Made by a program: the position numbers and the translations under genes
DNA from: an uncultured Sulfitobacter sp.
GTDB taxonomy: Bacteria; Pseudomonadota; Alphaproteobacteria; Rhodobacterales; Rhodobacteraceae
NCBI RefSeq assembly: GCF_947499945.1
Contig: NZ_CANMQD010000003.1
Coordinates: 232,120 to 296,119 of the forward strand
Length of the DNA stretch: 64,000 nucleotides
Reading direction: 5' to 3'
Shown here: piece by piece, positions 36,355 through 46,271 of the stretch
Layout of the letters: every line of letters begins with the position of its first letter
How positions within the stretch are numbered: position 1 is the stretch's first letter
Notes under the pieces: model-generated
What the model was told of the DNA's origin: nothing
Database searches by the model: none
Seen by the model: only the letters and a program-made list of their open reading frames with translations

Positions 36355-36509
36355 GGCGGCAAATACATGCCACCTAAAGGAAACTTTATGTCCCGAAAGA
36401 ACCATGATTGCGCTAAACATGACGGTTCTGTCGCAAAACGTGTGTAGGAAAATTGCTTAATTTGTCTTTAACTGATGAGTGAAAAGCTCGGAGCAAAGAG
36501 GATAAAGTG

Positions 36510-37094
36510 ATGGTTGGTCCCGAAAAGGTACTGGAATTCTGGCTAGACCGTGTTGGGCCTAAGGGGTGGTACGCTGTCGATGATGCCATTGACTCCGAGA
36601 TCCGCGAAACTTTTCAGAGCACATGGGAGGCGGCACGCGATGGCGGTTTGAGCCTTTGGCTCACATATCCTTCCGGCGCGTTGGCGTATCTGATCCTCAC
36701 TGATCAGTTTTCGCGCAACATGTTCCGCGGTCGCGGGGAGGCATTTGCGACCGATGCTGTTGCCCTTGCCGTGGCAAAGCGTGCGATCTGCAAAGGATGG
36801 GATCTGAAGATTGACGCGCCTGCACGCCAGTTCTTTTATCTGCCTCTGATGCACTCAGAGAACCTGTGTGATCAGGACCGCTGTATCCGCCTCATGGTAG
36901 AGCGGATGCCCGAGAACGGTGCCAACAACCTTTTGCACGCTCAGGCGCACCGCGAAGTTATCCGCGAATTCGGTCGCTTTCCATATCGCAACGAGGCGCT
37001 GTCGCGCGATATGACGCGCAATGAAGTGGCTTATGCCGCCAAAGGTGGCTACGGCCACACCCTGCGCCAACTTCAGGCTGATCTGGCGGCATAA
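36510..37094 (+). CDS. DUF924 family protein
   Basis: A 194-residue helical protein with the DUF924 signatures LILTDQFSRNMFRG, FFYLPLMHSE and FPYRNEALSR. The fold is related to TPR-like helical repeats; function unknown. The ATG at 36510 has AGAGGA seven bases before it; GTG at 36507 is an alternative that adds one residue. Confidence 0.88.
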   Translation: MVGPEKVLEFWLDRVGPKGWYAVDDAIDSEIRETFQSTWEAARDGGLSLWLTYPSGALAYLILTDQFSRNMFRGRGEAFATDAVALAVAKRAICKGWDLKIDAPARQFFYLPLMHSENLCDQDRCIRLMVERMPENGANNLLHAQAHREVIREFGRFPYRNEALSRDMTRNEVAYAAKGGYGHTLRQLQADLAA

Positions 37095-37158
37095 TCCATT
37101 AGATTGGAACTACATTCCGTGCGCGGCTGTTTCTTCTCCCAGATAACAGGAGAAACAA

Positions 37159-37353
37159 ATGACCGCACTTATACTTCGTTGGATTTCTGTCGCTGCTCTT
37201 GGGGCAGGGGCGTTATTGCTTACCTTTTCTAATATGGGTCCATGGGCAGGTGTTTTTGAGAGCCACGCCCAGCTCATGATCCCAATCGCTTATTTTGCGA
37301 TGATCCTCGGTGCTGTCGGGCTCTCAATCGGGTGGTTTCTCAAACAGCGCTAA
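37159..37353 (+). CDS. small membrane protein, two helices
   Basis: A 64-residue protein with two hydrophobic helices (WISVAALGAGALLLTF and MIPIAYFAMILGAVGLSIGWF). CAGGAGAAAC lies just before the ATG, so translation is likely. No family recognised. It sits between DUF924 and lpdA; the lpdA operator lies between it and lpdA. Confidence 0.6.
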   Translation: MTALILRWISVAALGAGALLLTFSNMGPWAGVFESHAQLMIPIAYFAMILGAVGLSIGWFLKQR

Positions 37354-37404
37354 TTCTCTAACTGCATAGCTGCCATTCGCTCACTGCCATTGATGCGGTT
37401 TGAG

Positions 37405-37428
37405 ATATAGTTTAATGGTAAACTATAT
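37405..37428. promoter_or_regulatory. operator upstream of lpdA, near copy of the pdh box
   Basis: An imperfect 24-bp inverted repeat with left half ATATAGTTTAAT and right half GGTAAACTATAT. It differs from the pdhABC box at two central bases only. It ends 24 bases before the lpdA ATG. Confidence 0.75.
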
Positions 37429-37452
37429 TTTGACGCTTAAATGAGGTGCCCC

Positions 37453-38847
37453 ATGGCCGAGACGTCCTTTGATCTGATTGTTATTGGTGCTGGGCCGGGC
37501 GGCTATGTCGCTGCTATACGGGCATCGCAACTCGGGATGAAGGTTTGCATCGTCGAGCGTGAAAACCTCGGCGGGATATGCCTTAACTGGGGCTGTATCC
37601 CAACAAAGGCAATGTTGCGCTCGTCCGAAGTGTTCCATCTTATGCACCGCGCCAAAGAGTTCGGCCTTAAGGCGGAAGGCATCAGCTATGATCTGGATGC
37701 AGTCGTGAAGCGCTCCCGCAAGGTGGCAGGCCAGTTGTCAGGCGGCATCGGCCACTTGATGAAAAAGAACAAAGTAACTGTTGTGATGGGGGAGGCTACA
37801 ATTCCCGCAAAAGGCAAGGTGAAGGTAAAAACCGACAAAGGCACCGAAAACCTGACGGCCAAAAATATCGTGCTTGCCACGGGTGCACGCGCACGTGAAT
37901 TGCCAGGTTTGGAAGCAGACGGAAAGCTGGTCTGGACCTACCGCCATGCGCTTCAGCCTGTGCACATGCCGAAAAAGTTGCTGGTTATCGGTTCAGGCGC
38001 CATCGGCATCGAATTCGCCAGCTTCTACAATACGCTGGGCGCTGACACGACTGTTGTAGAAGTCATGGACCGCGTGCTGCCTGTGGAGGACGAAGAAATC
38101 TCCGCTTTCGCGAAGAAGTCGTTCGAAAAGCAGGGCATGAAAATTATGCAAAAGGCGATGGTCAAGAAGCTGGACCGTGCGGGCGACAAAGTGACTGCCC
38201 ACATCGAAGTGGGCGGTAAAACCGAAACACATGAATTTGACACTGTCATCAGTGCTGTCGGTATCGTCGGCAATATCGAGAACCTCGGCCTTGAAGAGTT
38301 GGGCGTCAAGATTGACCGCACCCATGTTGTGACCGACGAATACTGCCGAACGGGCGTTGATGGCCTCTATGCCATTGGTGATATCGCAGGCGCGCCGTGG
38401 CTCGCGCACAAAGCGTCCCACGAGGGGGTGATGGTGGCCGAGCTTATGGCTGGCATGCACGCCCATCCGGTCAAGCCCGAGAGCATCGCAGGCTGCACCT
38501 ATTGCCATCCGCAAGTCGCCTCTGTCGGCTATACCGAAACGAAGGCCAAAGAGCTTGGATTTGACATCAAAGTGGGTCGCTTCCCCTTTATCGGTAACGG
38601 CAAAGCCATCGCCTTGGGCGAGGAAAACGGCATGATAAAGACGATCTTTGACGCCAAAACAGGTGAGCTTTTGGGTGCGCATATGATTGGTGCCGAAGTG
38701 ACCGAACTGATTCAGGGATATGTTGTGGGGCGTCAGTTGGAGACAACCGAAGAAGACCTGATGAACACCGTCTTCCCGCATCCGACCCTATCGGAAATGA
38801 TGCACGAATCCGTGCTCGACGCCTATGGTCGCGTCATCCACATGTAA
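37453..38847 (+). CDS. lpdA: dihydrolipoyl dehydrogenase (E3)
   Basis: Lpd reoxidises lipoamide and makes NADH for the 2-oxoacid dehydrogenases. Of 464 residues, FAD site GAGPGGYVAAIRASQLG leads, then redox disulfide GGICLNWGCIPTKAML, NAD site VIGSGAIGIEFASFY, and the interface His-Glu pair FPHPTLSEMMHE. GAGGTG lies before the ATG at 37453, which I prefer to 37441. Its promoter region carries a near copy of the pdhABC operator, so E3 made here probably serves the PDH complex at 19-23 kb. Confidence 0.96.
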   Translation: MAETSFDLIVIGAGPGGYVAAIRASQLGMKVCIVERENLGGICLNWGCIPTKAMLRSSEVFHLMHRAKEFGLKAEGISYDLDAVVKRSRKVAGQLSGGIGHLMKKNKVTVVMGEATIPAKGKVKVKTDKGTENLTAKNIVLATGARARELPGLEADGKLVWTYRHALQPVHMPKKLLVIGSGAIGIEFASFYNTLGADTTVVEVMDRVLPVEDEEISAFAKKSFEKQGMKIMQKAMVKKLDRAGDKVTAHIEVGGKTETHEFDTVISAVGIVGNIENLGLEELGVKIDRTHVVTDEYCRTGVDGLYAIGDIAGAPWLAHKASHEGVMVAELMAGMHAHPVKPESIAGCTYCHPQVASVGYTETKAKELGFDIKVGRFPFIGNGKAIALGEENGMIKTIFDAKTGELLGAHMIGAEVTELIQGYVVGRQLETTEEDLMNTVFPHPTLSEMMHESVLDAYGRVIHM

Positions 38848-38853
38848 TCTGTT

Positions 38854-38894
38854 CTGCGCTCCCACTCGCCGCTTTACGGCGGCTGTGAGCGCAG
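38854..38894 (+). terminator. hairpin after lpdA
   Basis: CTGCGCTC...CAC pairs with GTGAGCGCAG at 38885-38894 and encloses an inner GCCGC/GCGGC stem. No clear T-run follows, so it may be a weak or Rho-assisted terminator or a 3'-end stabiliser. Confidence 0.45.
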
Positions 38895-38907
38895 TCATAC
38901 TCAACTT

Positions 38908-39471
38908 ATGGTTAGTATAAATCGCGTTGTGATGGGGCCTGCGTCCCGAAAAATGATCCAAGACCTCAAGCCTCACCGCCTCAAGGTGGCGGAGGTTTCT
39001 GGCCACTATGGTACGCAGTTTGACTTTAAAAGCTACGAGCAGTTCCGCTATCCCGAATATGACATCTGCGCAGGCCCCTACATCGACCCCGAGACGGGCA
39101 AGCCGCGCAAATTCGATCTGATCCTTGCCAATCAGGTATGGGAGCATCTTGACCGCCCCTATATCGCCACCAAACATGTACGACAGATGTTGAAAAAGGG
39201 CGGTAAATTTTGGGTGGCTGTGCCGTTCTTTGTGCCGTTTCACGCAGCCCCTATGGATAATTCGCGCTGGTCTGCACGCGGACTGAAAAATTTCCTGATC
39301 GAATGCGGTTTCGAAGAGCATCTGATCCAGTCTTTCCAGTGGGGCAACCGTCACGTCGCAACGCGTAACCTCGAAGAAAAATGGCCGCCCGAATATATCG
39401 AGGGCGAGGACGATATCGAAGACGATCCGATGTTTCCGATCTGCGCTTGGGCCATGGCCGAGCGTAGCTGA
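38908..39471 (+). CDS. class I SAM-dependent methyltransferase domain protein
   Basis: A 187-residue protein with methyltransferase-11-like parts: LKVAEVSGHYG, KFDLILANQVWEHLDRP (motif II region) and MLKKGGKFWVAVPFF. The first glycine-rich motif is degenerate (EVSGHYG rather than DxGxG), so SAM binding is plausible but not certain. The start is either 38908 or the in-frame ATG at 38932 (MGPASRKM). The last base is shared with the MFS gene. Confidence 0.7.
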   Translation: MVSINRVVMGPASRKMIQDLKPHRLKVAEVSGHYGTQFDFKSYEQFRYPEYDICAGPYIDPETGKPRKFDLILANQVWEHLDRPYIATKHVRQMLKKGGKFWVAVPFFVPFHAAPMDNSRWSARGLKNFLIECGFEEHLIQSFQWGNRHVATRNLEEKWPPEYIEGEDDIEDDPMFPICAWAMAERS

Positions 39472-40625
39472 TGGCCGGATCATGGCCGCTGATACTGGCG
39501 CTTTGGGGCGCAGGGCTGGGCGCGGCCATGCAGTTTGCAAAATTCGCGGTGATTTTTGATTTACTGGGGGGCATCTACCCTGAGGGCGGCGCGGCTTTAG
39601 GCTGGCTCGTCTCCATGATAGGGGTCATTGGCATCTTGCTAGGCGCTGTGGCGGCGATGCTGGTGTCTCGGGTGCGCTATCGGCGCTCCTTGCTCTGGGC
39701 GCTGTGGCTGGGGGCGGCTGTCTCGTTGGGACAGGCACTTCTGCCGCCCCTGTCTGTGATGTTTCTATTGCGTCTGATCGAGGGGGCATCGCATCTTGCA
39801 TTGGTGGTGGCTGCGCCGACTCTGATCGCTCAAATCGCCACAGACAGGCAGCGCGGGATGGCACTCACGCTTTGGGGTACATTCTTTGGTATCGCCTTTG
39901 CGATGATGGTCTGGTTCGGGCGGCCCTTGGCGCTGGCCTTTGGCATCCCCGTGCTCTTTATCTTTCATGCGGCCTATATGGTGGCCTTCGCCATCTATCT
40001 CAGCCCACGCTTGCGCCGCTTACCGGATGACGGGGCAGTGCAAGAGATATCTGTTTCCTCCATTCTTGCGGTCCATAAATCCATCTACCGCTCCGCATGG
40101 ATCAGCGCGCCCGCGATTGGCTGGCTCTTCTATACCTTCTGCTTTGTGGCTCTCCTGACGGTGCTACCACCCTTCCTTGACCCCTCATCGCGCGGATTGG
40201 TGATCGGGGCTATGCCGTTGGTAGGTATTGCGGTCTCCATGACACTTGGTGTGGCGTTGCTGCGCATCATGCCAGCGGTGCAGGTGGTAATGATCGGCTT
40301 TGCCCTCTCAGCGCTTTGTATGGTCTGGCTCTGGCTGGTTCCTGCGGGGGTGACAGCCTGCCTGACACTGGCGGGGGTGCTGGGACTGATCCAAGGGGCC
40401 AGCTTTGCTGCTGTGCCCGAACTCAACCACACCACAAGGACACAGTCACAGGCCAATGGTGCCATGGCGCAGATGGGCAACCTCGGTAACACGCTAGGAA
40501 CGCCTGTGATGGCTTTTGCGCTCGTCGGTTGGGGCTATCCAAGCTTGCCCGTCCTTGCGGGTGCAGCCTTTGTTATGGGGCTGCTCTTGCACCTTTTGCT
40601 GGCCCGGCTGCGCAGAAACGCCTGA
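39471..40625 (+). CDS. MFS transporter
   Basis: A 384-residue major facilitator with about 12 hydrophobic helices, starting within the stop of the methyltransferase gene (TGATG). LRLIEGASHLALVVAAPTLIAQIATDRQRGMALTLWG carries the family's D/R-rich loop 4-5 region. The substrate is unknown. The tight coupling suggests that the methyltransferase and transporter act together, perhaps modifying and exporting one small molecule; that is inference only. Confidence 0.82.
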   Translation: MAGSWPLILALWGAGLGAAMQFAKFAVIFDLLGGIYPEGGAALGWLVSMIGVIGILLGAVAAMLVSRVRYRRSLLWALWLGAAVSLGQALLPPLSVMFLLRLIEGASHLALVVAAPTLIAQIATDRQRGMALTLWGTFFGIAFAMMVWFGRPLALAFGIPVLFIFHAAYMVAFAIYLSPRLRRLPDDGAVQEISVSSILAVHKSIYRSAWISAPAIGWLFYTFCFVALLTVLPPFLDPSSRGLVIGAMPLVGIAVSMTLGVALLRIMPAVQVVMIGFALSALCMVWLWLVPAGVTACLTLAGVLGLIQGASFAAVPELNHTTRTQSQANGAMAQMGNLGNTLGTPVMAFALVGWGYPSLPVLAGAAFVMGLLLHLLLARLRRNA

Positions 40626-40705
40626 TGTTTACTGTTTGTTCACATTTTTGCATTGGAGAATCCCGCAGCCGCGCCTATGTCTGGTAGGAATGACGGGGGT
40701 CCACC

Positions 40706-43576
40706 ATGGCTGAGCAAAAGAATATCGAAGTCCGCGGCGCACGCGAACACAATCTCAAAAACATCGATGTGGATATTCCGCGCGACCAATTGGTGGTGAT
40801 CACGGGGCTGTCGGGGTCGGGAAAATCCAGTCTCGCCTTTGACACGATTTATGCCGAGGGACAGCGCCGCTATGTCGAGAGCCTCAGCGCCTATGCCCGC
40901 CAGTTCCTTGATATGATGCAGAAACCTGATGTGGATCACATCTCTGGCCTTAGCCCTGCAATTTCGATCGAGCAGAAAACCACATCGAAAAACCCGCGCT
41001 CGACTGTGGGCACCGTGACCGAGATTTACGATTATATGCGCCTTCTGTTTGCACGCGTTGGCACGCCCTATTCTCCGACCACGGGCAAGCCGATCGATGC
41101 CCAACAGGTGCAGGACATGGTTGACCGTATCATGGCGATGGAGGAGGGGACCCGCGCCTATCTGCTGGCCCCGATCATCCGTGACCGCAAAGGCGAGTAT
41201 AAAAAAGAGTTCATCGAGCTGCGTAAGACTGGCTTCCAGCGGGTCAAGGTGAACGGAGAATTCTATGAGCTGGACGAGCCGCCCACACTGGACAAGAAAT
41301 TCCGCCATGACATTGATGTGGTTGTGGACCGTATCGTTGTGCGCGAGGGGCTCGAGACACGTTTGGCCGATAGTTTACGCACCGCCCTTGATCTGGCCGA
41401 TGGCATTGCGATCCTTGAGACTGCGCCCAGTGAGGGTGAGCCGGAGCGCTTCACCTTTTCCGAGAAATTTGCCTGTCCTGTCAGTGGTTTCACGATCCCA
41501 GAGATTGAGCCGCGCCTGTTTTCGTTTAACGCGCCATTCGGTGCATGCCCGTCCTGCGATGGTTTGGGAAAAGAGCTCTTTTTCGACGAGCGCCTTGTGG
41601 TGCCCGACCAGAACCTGAAAATCTACGATGGTGCGCTAGCCCCGTGGCGCAAGGGTAAGAGCCCGTATTTCAAACAGACCATCGAGGCGATTGCCAAGCA
41701 CTACGGCTTTAGCCAATCGGCCAAATGGAAAGACATTGATCCCAAGATCCAGCAGGTGTTCCTCTATGGCTCCGGCAAGGAAGAGATCAAGTTTCGCTAC
41801 GACGAAGGCGGGCGTGTCTACGAGGTAAGCCGCGTATTCGAGGGTGTTATCCCCAACATGGAACGCCGCTACCGTGAGACAGACAGCAACTGGATTCGCG
41901 AAGAGTTCGAGCGCTATCAGAACAACCGCCCCTGCGGTACTTGTGAGGGCTACCGGCTGCGCCCCGAGGCTTTGGCCGTGAAGATCGGCAAGGGTGACAG
42001 CCTGCTACATGCAGGTCATGTGGTGCAGATGTCGATCCGTGAGGCATATGAGTGGTGTAACCAGGTCCCAGAACAGCTGACGCCCCAGAAAAACGAGATC
42101 GCCAAGGCAATCTTGAAGGAAATCAGAGAGCGTCTCGGATTTTTAAATAACGTTGGATTGGAATATCTTACGCTTGCACGTTCAAGTGGTACATTAAGCG
42201 GGGGTGAGAGCCAGCGCATCCGCTTGGCATCTCAAATCGGCTCTGGCCTGACGGGCGTTCTCTATGTTCTCGACGAGCCTTCCATTGGCCTGCACCAGCG
42301 CGACAATGATCGCCTCCTGCTAACCCTCAAAAACCTGCGTGACCAAGGAAACACGGTAATCGTTGTCGAGCATGACGAGGAAGCGATCCGCGAAGCAGAC
42401 TATGTTTTTGACATCGGGCCAGGGGCTGGCGTCCACGGGGGCCGCGTGGTGAGCCACGGGACACCTGATGAAGTTGCCAACGATCCCAATTCTCTCACAG
42501 GACTGTACCTGACAGGCAAACGCGAGATCGCCGTGCCTGCCAAACGTCGCAAGGGCAACAAGAAGAAGCTCCAAGTCGTAAAGGCGACAGGCAACAACTT
42601 GCGGAACGTAACCGTTGATTTCCCTCTGGGGCAGTTCGTTTGTGTGACGGGGGTGTCGGGCGGCGGCAAATCAACGTTGACCATCGAGACATTGTTCAAG
42701 ACCGCTTCCATGAACCTCAACGGTGCACGGCAGACGCCAGCCCCTTGCGAGACTATCAAGGGCTTGGAACACCTCGACAAAGTCATCGACATTGACCAAC
42801 GCGCCATTGGCCGTACACCGCGCTCCAACCCTGCGACCTACACGGGCGCCTTCACGCCCATGCGCGATTGGTTCGCGGGTCTGCCAGAGAGCAAGGCACG
42901 CGGCTACAAGCCCGGTCGCTTTTCTTTCAACGTCAAGGGCGGGCGCTGTGAGGCCTGTCAGGGTGACGGTGTCATTAAGATCGAAATGCATTTCCTGCCG
43001 GATGTCTATGTTGAGTGTGAGACTTGTAAGGGTGCACGGTACAACCGCGAAACGCTTGAAATCAAATTCAAGGGCAAGAGCATCGCCGACGTCCTCGATA
43101 TGACCGTCGAAGATGCGCAGACCTTCTTTACTGCTGTGCCATCGATCCGAGAAAAGATGGACGCGCTGGTGCGGGTGGGCCTTGGGTATATCAAGGTCGG
43201 TCAGCAGGCGACGACCCTGTCTGGCGGCGAGGCGCAGCGCGTTAAGCTCTCCAAGGAACTCAGCAAACGCTCTACAGGCCGCACGCTTTATATTCTGGAT
43301 GAACCGACAACAGGTTTGCATTTTGAAGATGTGCGTAAGTTGTTGGAAGTGCTTCATGAATTGGTTGATCAGGGCAATTCTGTTATTGTGATTGAGCATA
43401 ACCTCGACGTGGTGAAAACTGCCGATTATATCATCGACATTGGACCCGAGGGGGGCGATGGTGGCGGTCAGGTGGTGGCTAAAGGCACGCCAGAGCAGGT
43501 GGCCGAAGTTGCCGGCAGTTACACTGGCAAATATCTCAAGCCGATGCTGAACCCCCGAAAGGTGGCGGCGGAATAG
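40706..43576 (+). CDS. uvrA: excinuclease ABC subunit A
   Basis: UvrA recognises DNA damage and loads UvrB in nucleotide excision repair. The 956 residues fit the family. First Walker [10 protein letters not shown], zinc site CPSCDGLG (within [19 protein letters not shown] and after), signature [19 protein letters not shown], second Walker [10 protein letters not shown], second zinc finger [24 protein letters not shown] (two CxxC pairs), and second signature [18 protein letters not shown] are all intact. It stands alone. Confidence 0.97.
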   Translation: MAEQKNIEVRGAREHNLKNIDVDIPRDQLVVITGLSGSGKSSLAFDTIYAEGQRRYVESLSAYARQFLDMMQKPDVDHISGLSPAISIEQKTTSKNPRSTVGTVTEIYDYMRLLFARVGTPYSPTTGKPIDAQQVQDMVDRIMAMEEGTRAYLLAPIIRDRKGEYKKEFIELRKTGFQRVKVNGEFYELDEPPTLDKKFRHDIDVVVDRIVVREGLETRLADSLRTALDLADGIAILETAPSEGEPERFTFSEKFACPVSGFTIPEIEPRLFSFNAPFGACPSCDGLGKELFFDERLVVPDQNLKIYDGALAPWRKGKSPYFKQTIEAIAKHYGFSQSAKWKDIDPKIQQVFLYGSGKEEIKFRYDEGGRVYEVSRVFEGVIPNMERRYRETDSNWIREEFERYQNNRPCGTCEGYRLRPEALAVKIGKGDSLLHAGHVVQMSIREAYEWCNQVPEQLTPQKNEIAKAILKEIRERLGFLNNVGLEYLTLARSSGTLSGGESQRIRLASQIGSGLTGVLYVLDEPSIGLHQRDNDRLLLTLKNLRDQGNTVIVVEHDEEAIREADYVFDIGPGAGVHGGRVVSHGTPDEVANDPNSLTGLYLTGKREIAVPAKRRKGNKKKLQVVKATGNNLRNVTVDFPLGQFVCVTGVSGGGKSTLTIETLFKTASMNLNGARQTPAPCETIKGLEHLDKVIDIDQRAIGRTPRSNPATYTGAFTPMRDWFAGLPESKARGYKPGRFSFNVKGGRCEACQGDGVIKIEMHFLPDVYVECETCKGARYNRETLEIKFKGKSIADVLDMTVEDAQTFFTAVPSIREKMDALVRVGLGYIKVGQQATTLSGGEAQRVKLSKELSKRSTGRTLYILDEPTTGLHFEDVRKLLEVLHELVDQGNSVIVIEHNLDVVKTADYIIDIGPEGGDGGGQVVAKGTPEQVAEVAGSYTGKYLKPMLNPRKVAAE

Positions 43577-43681
43577 GACGCGGCGTCAATTGAATTAATT
43601 CTGATGCTTTTGGTCAGAATGTCACATACCGCTTTTGTTGAAAACTATTATGTCTCCCCCAGCATAGGGAGAGACACCGAA

Positions 43682-43924
43682 ATGACAGTCAACGCAACGA
43701 ATGTAATGCCGAAGTCCAAGAACCCGCAGGTCGAAAAAATCAAAGACCGTGCAAAGGACCAGACCAGTACAATTGAATTTCGCGTATTGACGGTTGTGTT
43801 GACCGCGCTGATGCTTTGGGGCGCCGCAATAGCGACGTTTGGTTATCCAGCACTCATTCTTGTCGCGTTAGCGCTCGTTCCAGTGATGTTTTGTTTTCTA
43901 CTTTTGATCACTGTCGGAAAATAG
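43682..43924 (+). CDS. small membrane protein, two helices
   Basis: An 80-residue protein with a charged N terminus (KNPQVEKIKDRAKDQTSTIEFR) and two hydrophobic helices (about 34-52 and 56-77). GGGAGAG lies nine bases before the ATG at 43682, which I prefer to the longer frame from 43604. No family recognised. Confidence 0.55.
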   Translation: MTVNATNVMPKSKNPQVEKIKDRAKDQTSTIEFRVLTVVLTALMLWGAAIATFGYPALILVALALVPVMFCFLLLITVGK

Positions 43925-43967
43925 GGTCGGGCCCCTTTTTATTTTCTTCGGCAGATCGTTCGGCAAT

Positions 43968-45305
43968 TCACGGTGCACTAAGGCACAAGTCAAGCAGGCG
44001 GGAGAACTCGCCTGCATCAAGGCTGTCAAAACGGCCTGACAAATTCTCAATCTCGTCCGCACGCGCACGGCCCAAAACAGGGTCGGCAAAGCTGTGAAAC
44101 TTGTCTGAAATCTCTACATCGCTCAGTGGCATGTCACGGTCGCCACGTGGGCTGCGTGGTCGGGAGGTGAAATTGCGCCCGTCATGGCAGCGTAACGTGA
44201 CCTCGGCCCAGCGTTTGCCCACGGATATCTTGGTGTAATGGTCATCGTCGATGAGGTGAGTTGCCCTGCTCACCCGAAGGATTTCCGGGTCTTGCAAAGT
44301 TCCGGGCTGCAATTCCGGTACACCAATCTGGCCGCGTACAATCATACACGCAACGGGAAATGCGATAGAATAGCTGAATTCGTCCAAGGTTGCCGGAGTA
44401 TGCCCTGCAAGGCGTGTTGCATTGTGGAATGTCTTGATCTCGACGCCTGATATATCGGTCGATGTCAGTCCATTTTCGGTCATTAAATATGAAGCGGCAT
44501 CAATCGACGGATGCGCCCAGCGGCAGCAGGGGTAGGGCTTGTAACTGGTGTCTTCCACAGTGCGCCATGCTGTGCCCAGATCATCCCAAAACTCCGGTGC
44601 TTGCTCACAGGTGAGGGCAGGTGCGCCCGTGAAGCCTTCCGCCGCAAGATAGGCCGCCGTGAGGCCGGAGGGCGCACCCCAGCCCACACCGTCGCGCAGC
44701 ATCGTCGGGTGGTCGATGCAGCGCATCATCTGGCTGCGCGGCCCATGAAACTCCCCAATGCCTGCGGCATGGCGTATTTGTTCGGACGACAGGCCCAACG
44801 CACGCGCCGCCGCAGTTGCGACCCCCGTTGAGGTCCATGCGCCAGAGGTGTGATAATCCTCACAAGTGGCATGCTGCGCCAGCCCCGCACGATAGCTCAC
44901 CTCATAGGCCACAGCGAGCCAGACAGCGAATTCCTGCCCCGTCACGGGGAGGTCCAGAGCATCAGCAAGGGCCAGCAAAGCAGGAAAGACAGCAGATCCC
45001 GCATGCCCCTTGCAGGGTGATGTGGTGTCATGGGCATCCACTGCATCAACGGTAAATGCGCCTGCCATGGCAGCGCCCACAGGGCTCACAGGACCGCCGT
45101 GAAGGAGAATGCGCGCCGTTCCTGCGCCACCCGGACCAAAAACGGCCAAGGCCCCGCGCCGCGCAATATCCGCCATTTCGGTGGTTGAGGCGACAGCCGC
45201 TGTGCCCATGGTATCGGTAAACGATCGCCGTAACGTCCAGAGCAGCTCTGGCGGCAGGTCATCAAAGCTTAGCGTGGCGGCAAATGTATCAAAGGGAAGG
45301 GGCAT
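43968..45305 (-). CDS. MmgE/PrpD family protein
   Basis: A 445-residue protein of the MmgE/PrpD fold, which includes 2-methylcitrate dehydratase. Family features are DAVDAHDTTSPCKGHAGSAVFPALLALAD and SYKPYPCCRWAHPSIDA. Substrate unknown: it could be a 2-methylcitrate-type or other dehydratase/isomerase. The gene lies just beyond mmsB, which links it loosely to propionyl-CoA-yielding valine breakdown; it has its own 69-base leader. Confidence 0.85.
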   Translation of the reverse strand: MPLPFDTFAATLSFDDLPPELLWTLRRSFTDTMGTAAVASTTEMADIARRGALAVFGPGGAGTARILLHGGPVSPVGAAMAGAFTVDAVDAHDTTSPCKGHAGSAVFPALLALADALDLPVTGQEFAVWLAVAYEVSYRAGLAQHATCEDYHTSGAWTSTGVATAAARALGLSSEQIRHAAGIGEFHGPRSQMMRCIDHPTMLRDGVGWGAPSGLTAAYLAAEGFTGAPALTCEQAPEFWDDLGTAWRTVEDTSYKPYPCCRWAHPSIDAASYLMTENGLTSTDISGVEIKTFHNATRLAGHTPATLDEFSYSIAFPVACMIVRGQIGVPELQPGTLQDPEILRVSRATHLIDDDHYTKISVGKRWAEVTLRCHDGRNFTSRPRSPRGDRDMPLSDVEISDKFHSFADPVLGRARADEIENLSGRFDSLDAGEFSRLLDLCLSAP

Positions 45306-45374
45306 CGGAGCATCCTTGGCTGTTGCCCCCTCATCCTAGGGGACAAGACAGCGCAAAAATGCCCGATTGCGACA

Positions 45375-46259
45375 TCACATGCCGCGACTGCGTGCAGCCA
45401 GACGGGGCAGCATGGCAGAGAAATCGCGGCCACGCCCGTCTTCCTCCTCGACAAACTTAGCATAGAGCGCCTGTGCCAACGCACCCATAGGCGTATCGGC
45501 ATCCACGGCTTCTGCGGCTTGCTGGCTGAGGCCCAAATCCTTGAGCATCAACTCGGCTGCAAACCCTGGTTTGTAGTTATTGTCGGCTGGCGATGTCGGA
45601 CCCACACCAGGGGCAGGGCAATAGGCGTTCATTGACCAGCTATAGCCCGACGAGGTGCTGACAACGTCAAACATTTTCTGACGGTCCAGTCCCAGTTTAT
45701 CTGCCAAAGCAAAGGCTTCGCAGGTGGCAATCATCGTGGCCCCAAGGATCATGTTGTTGCAAATTTTGGCAGCCTGACCTGCACCAGCTTCGCCGCAATG
45801 AACGGCCTTTTGCCCCATGATGTCAAAAAGCGGTTTGGCTGCTGCAAAAGCCGCTTCCGTACCCCCTGTCATAAAGGTCAATGTGCCAGCCGACGCCCCA
45901 CCGATCCCGCCAGAGACAGGCGCATCAACAAAGCCGAGCGCCATCTCAGCGGCTTGTGCGCCTACATCCCGCGCACTCTCGACGTCCACAGTCGAGCAGT
46001 CAATCAGCGTTGCCCCCTGTTTCATCGCAGGGAGCACTTGGGCAGCAACACTTCGCAGGATCGCGCCATTTGGCAGCATTGTGATGACAAAATCCGCATC
46101 GGCGCAGGCCGCTTCCGCTGTAAGCGCAACGCCAACGCCCTCTGCAATGGTGCCAGCGGTATCGAACCCGACAACTGTATGGCCCGCCTTCGCGAGGTTA
46201 TGCGCCATTGGTGCCCCCATATTGCCAAGGCCGATAAATCCGATTTTGGTGCTGCTCAT
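45375..46259 (-). CDS. mmsB: 3-hydroxyisobutyrate dehydrogenase
   Basis: MmsB oxidises 3-hydroxyisobutyrate to methylmalonate semialdehyde in valine breakdown. The 294-residue protein has NAD site GFIGLGNMGAPMAHNLAKAG at the N terminus, substrate loop DAPVSGGIGGASAGTLTFM, and catalytic-lysine motif GAGQAAKICNNMI. GGGAGAGAC precedes the ATG. It is the last gene of the acyl-CoA dehydrogenase - hydrolase - mmsB unit, 12 bases after the hydrolase. Confidence 0.94.
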   Translation of the reverse strand: MSSTKIGFIGLGNMGAPMAHNLAKAGHTVVGFDTAGTIAEGVGVALTAEAACADADFVITMLPNGAILRSVAAQVLPAMKQGATLIDCSTVDVESARDVGAQAAEMALGFVDAPVSGGIGGASAGTLTFMTGGTEAAFAAAKPLFDIMGQKAVHCGEAGAGQAAKICNNMILGATMIATCEAFALADKLGLDRQKMFDVVSTSSGYSWSMNAYCPAPGVGPTSPADNNYKPGFAAELMLKDLGLSQQAAEAVDADTPMGALAQALYAKFVEEEDGRGRDFSAMLPRLAARSRGM

Positions 46260-46271
46260 CTGTCTCTCCCG

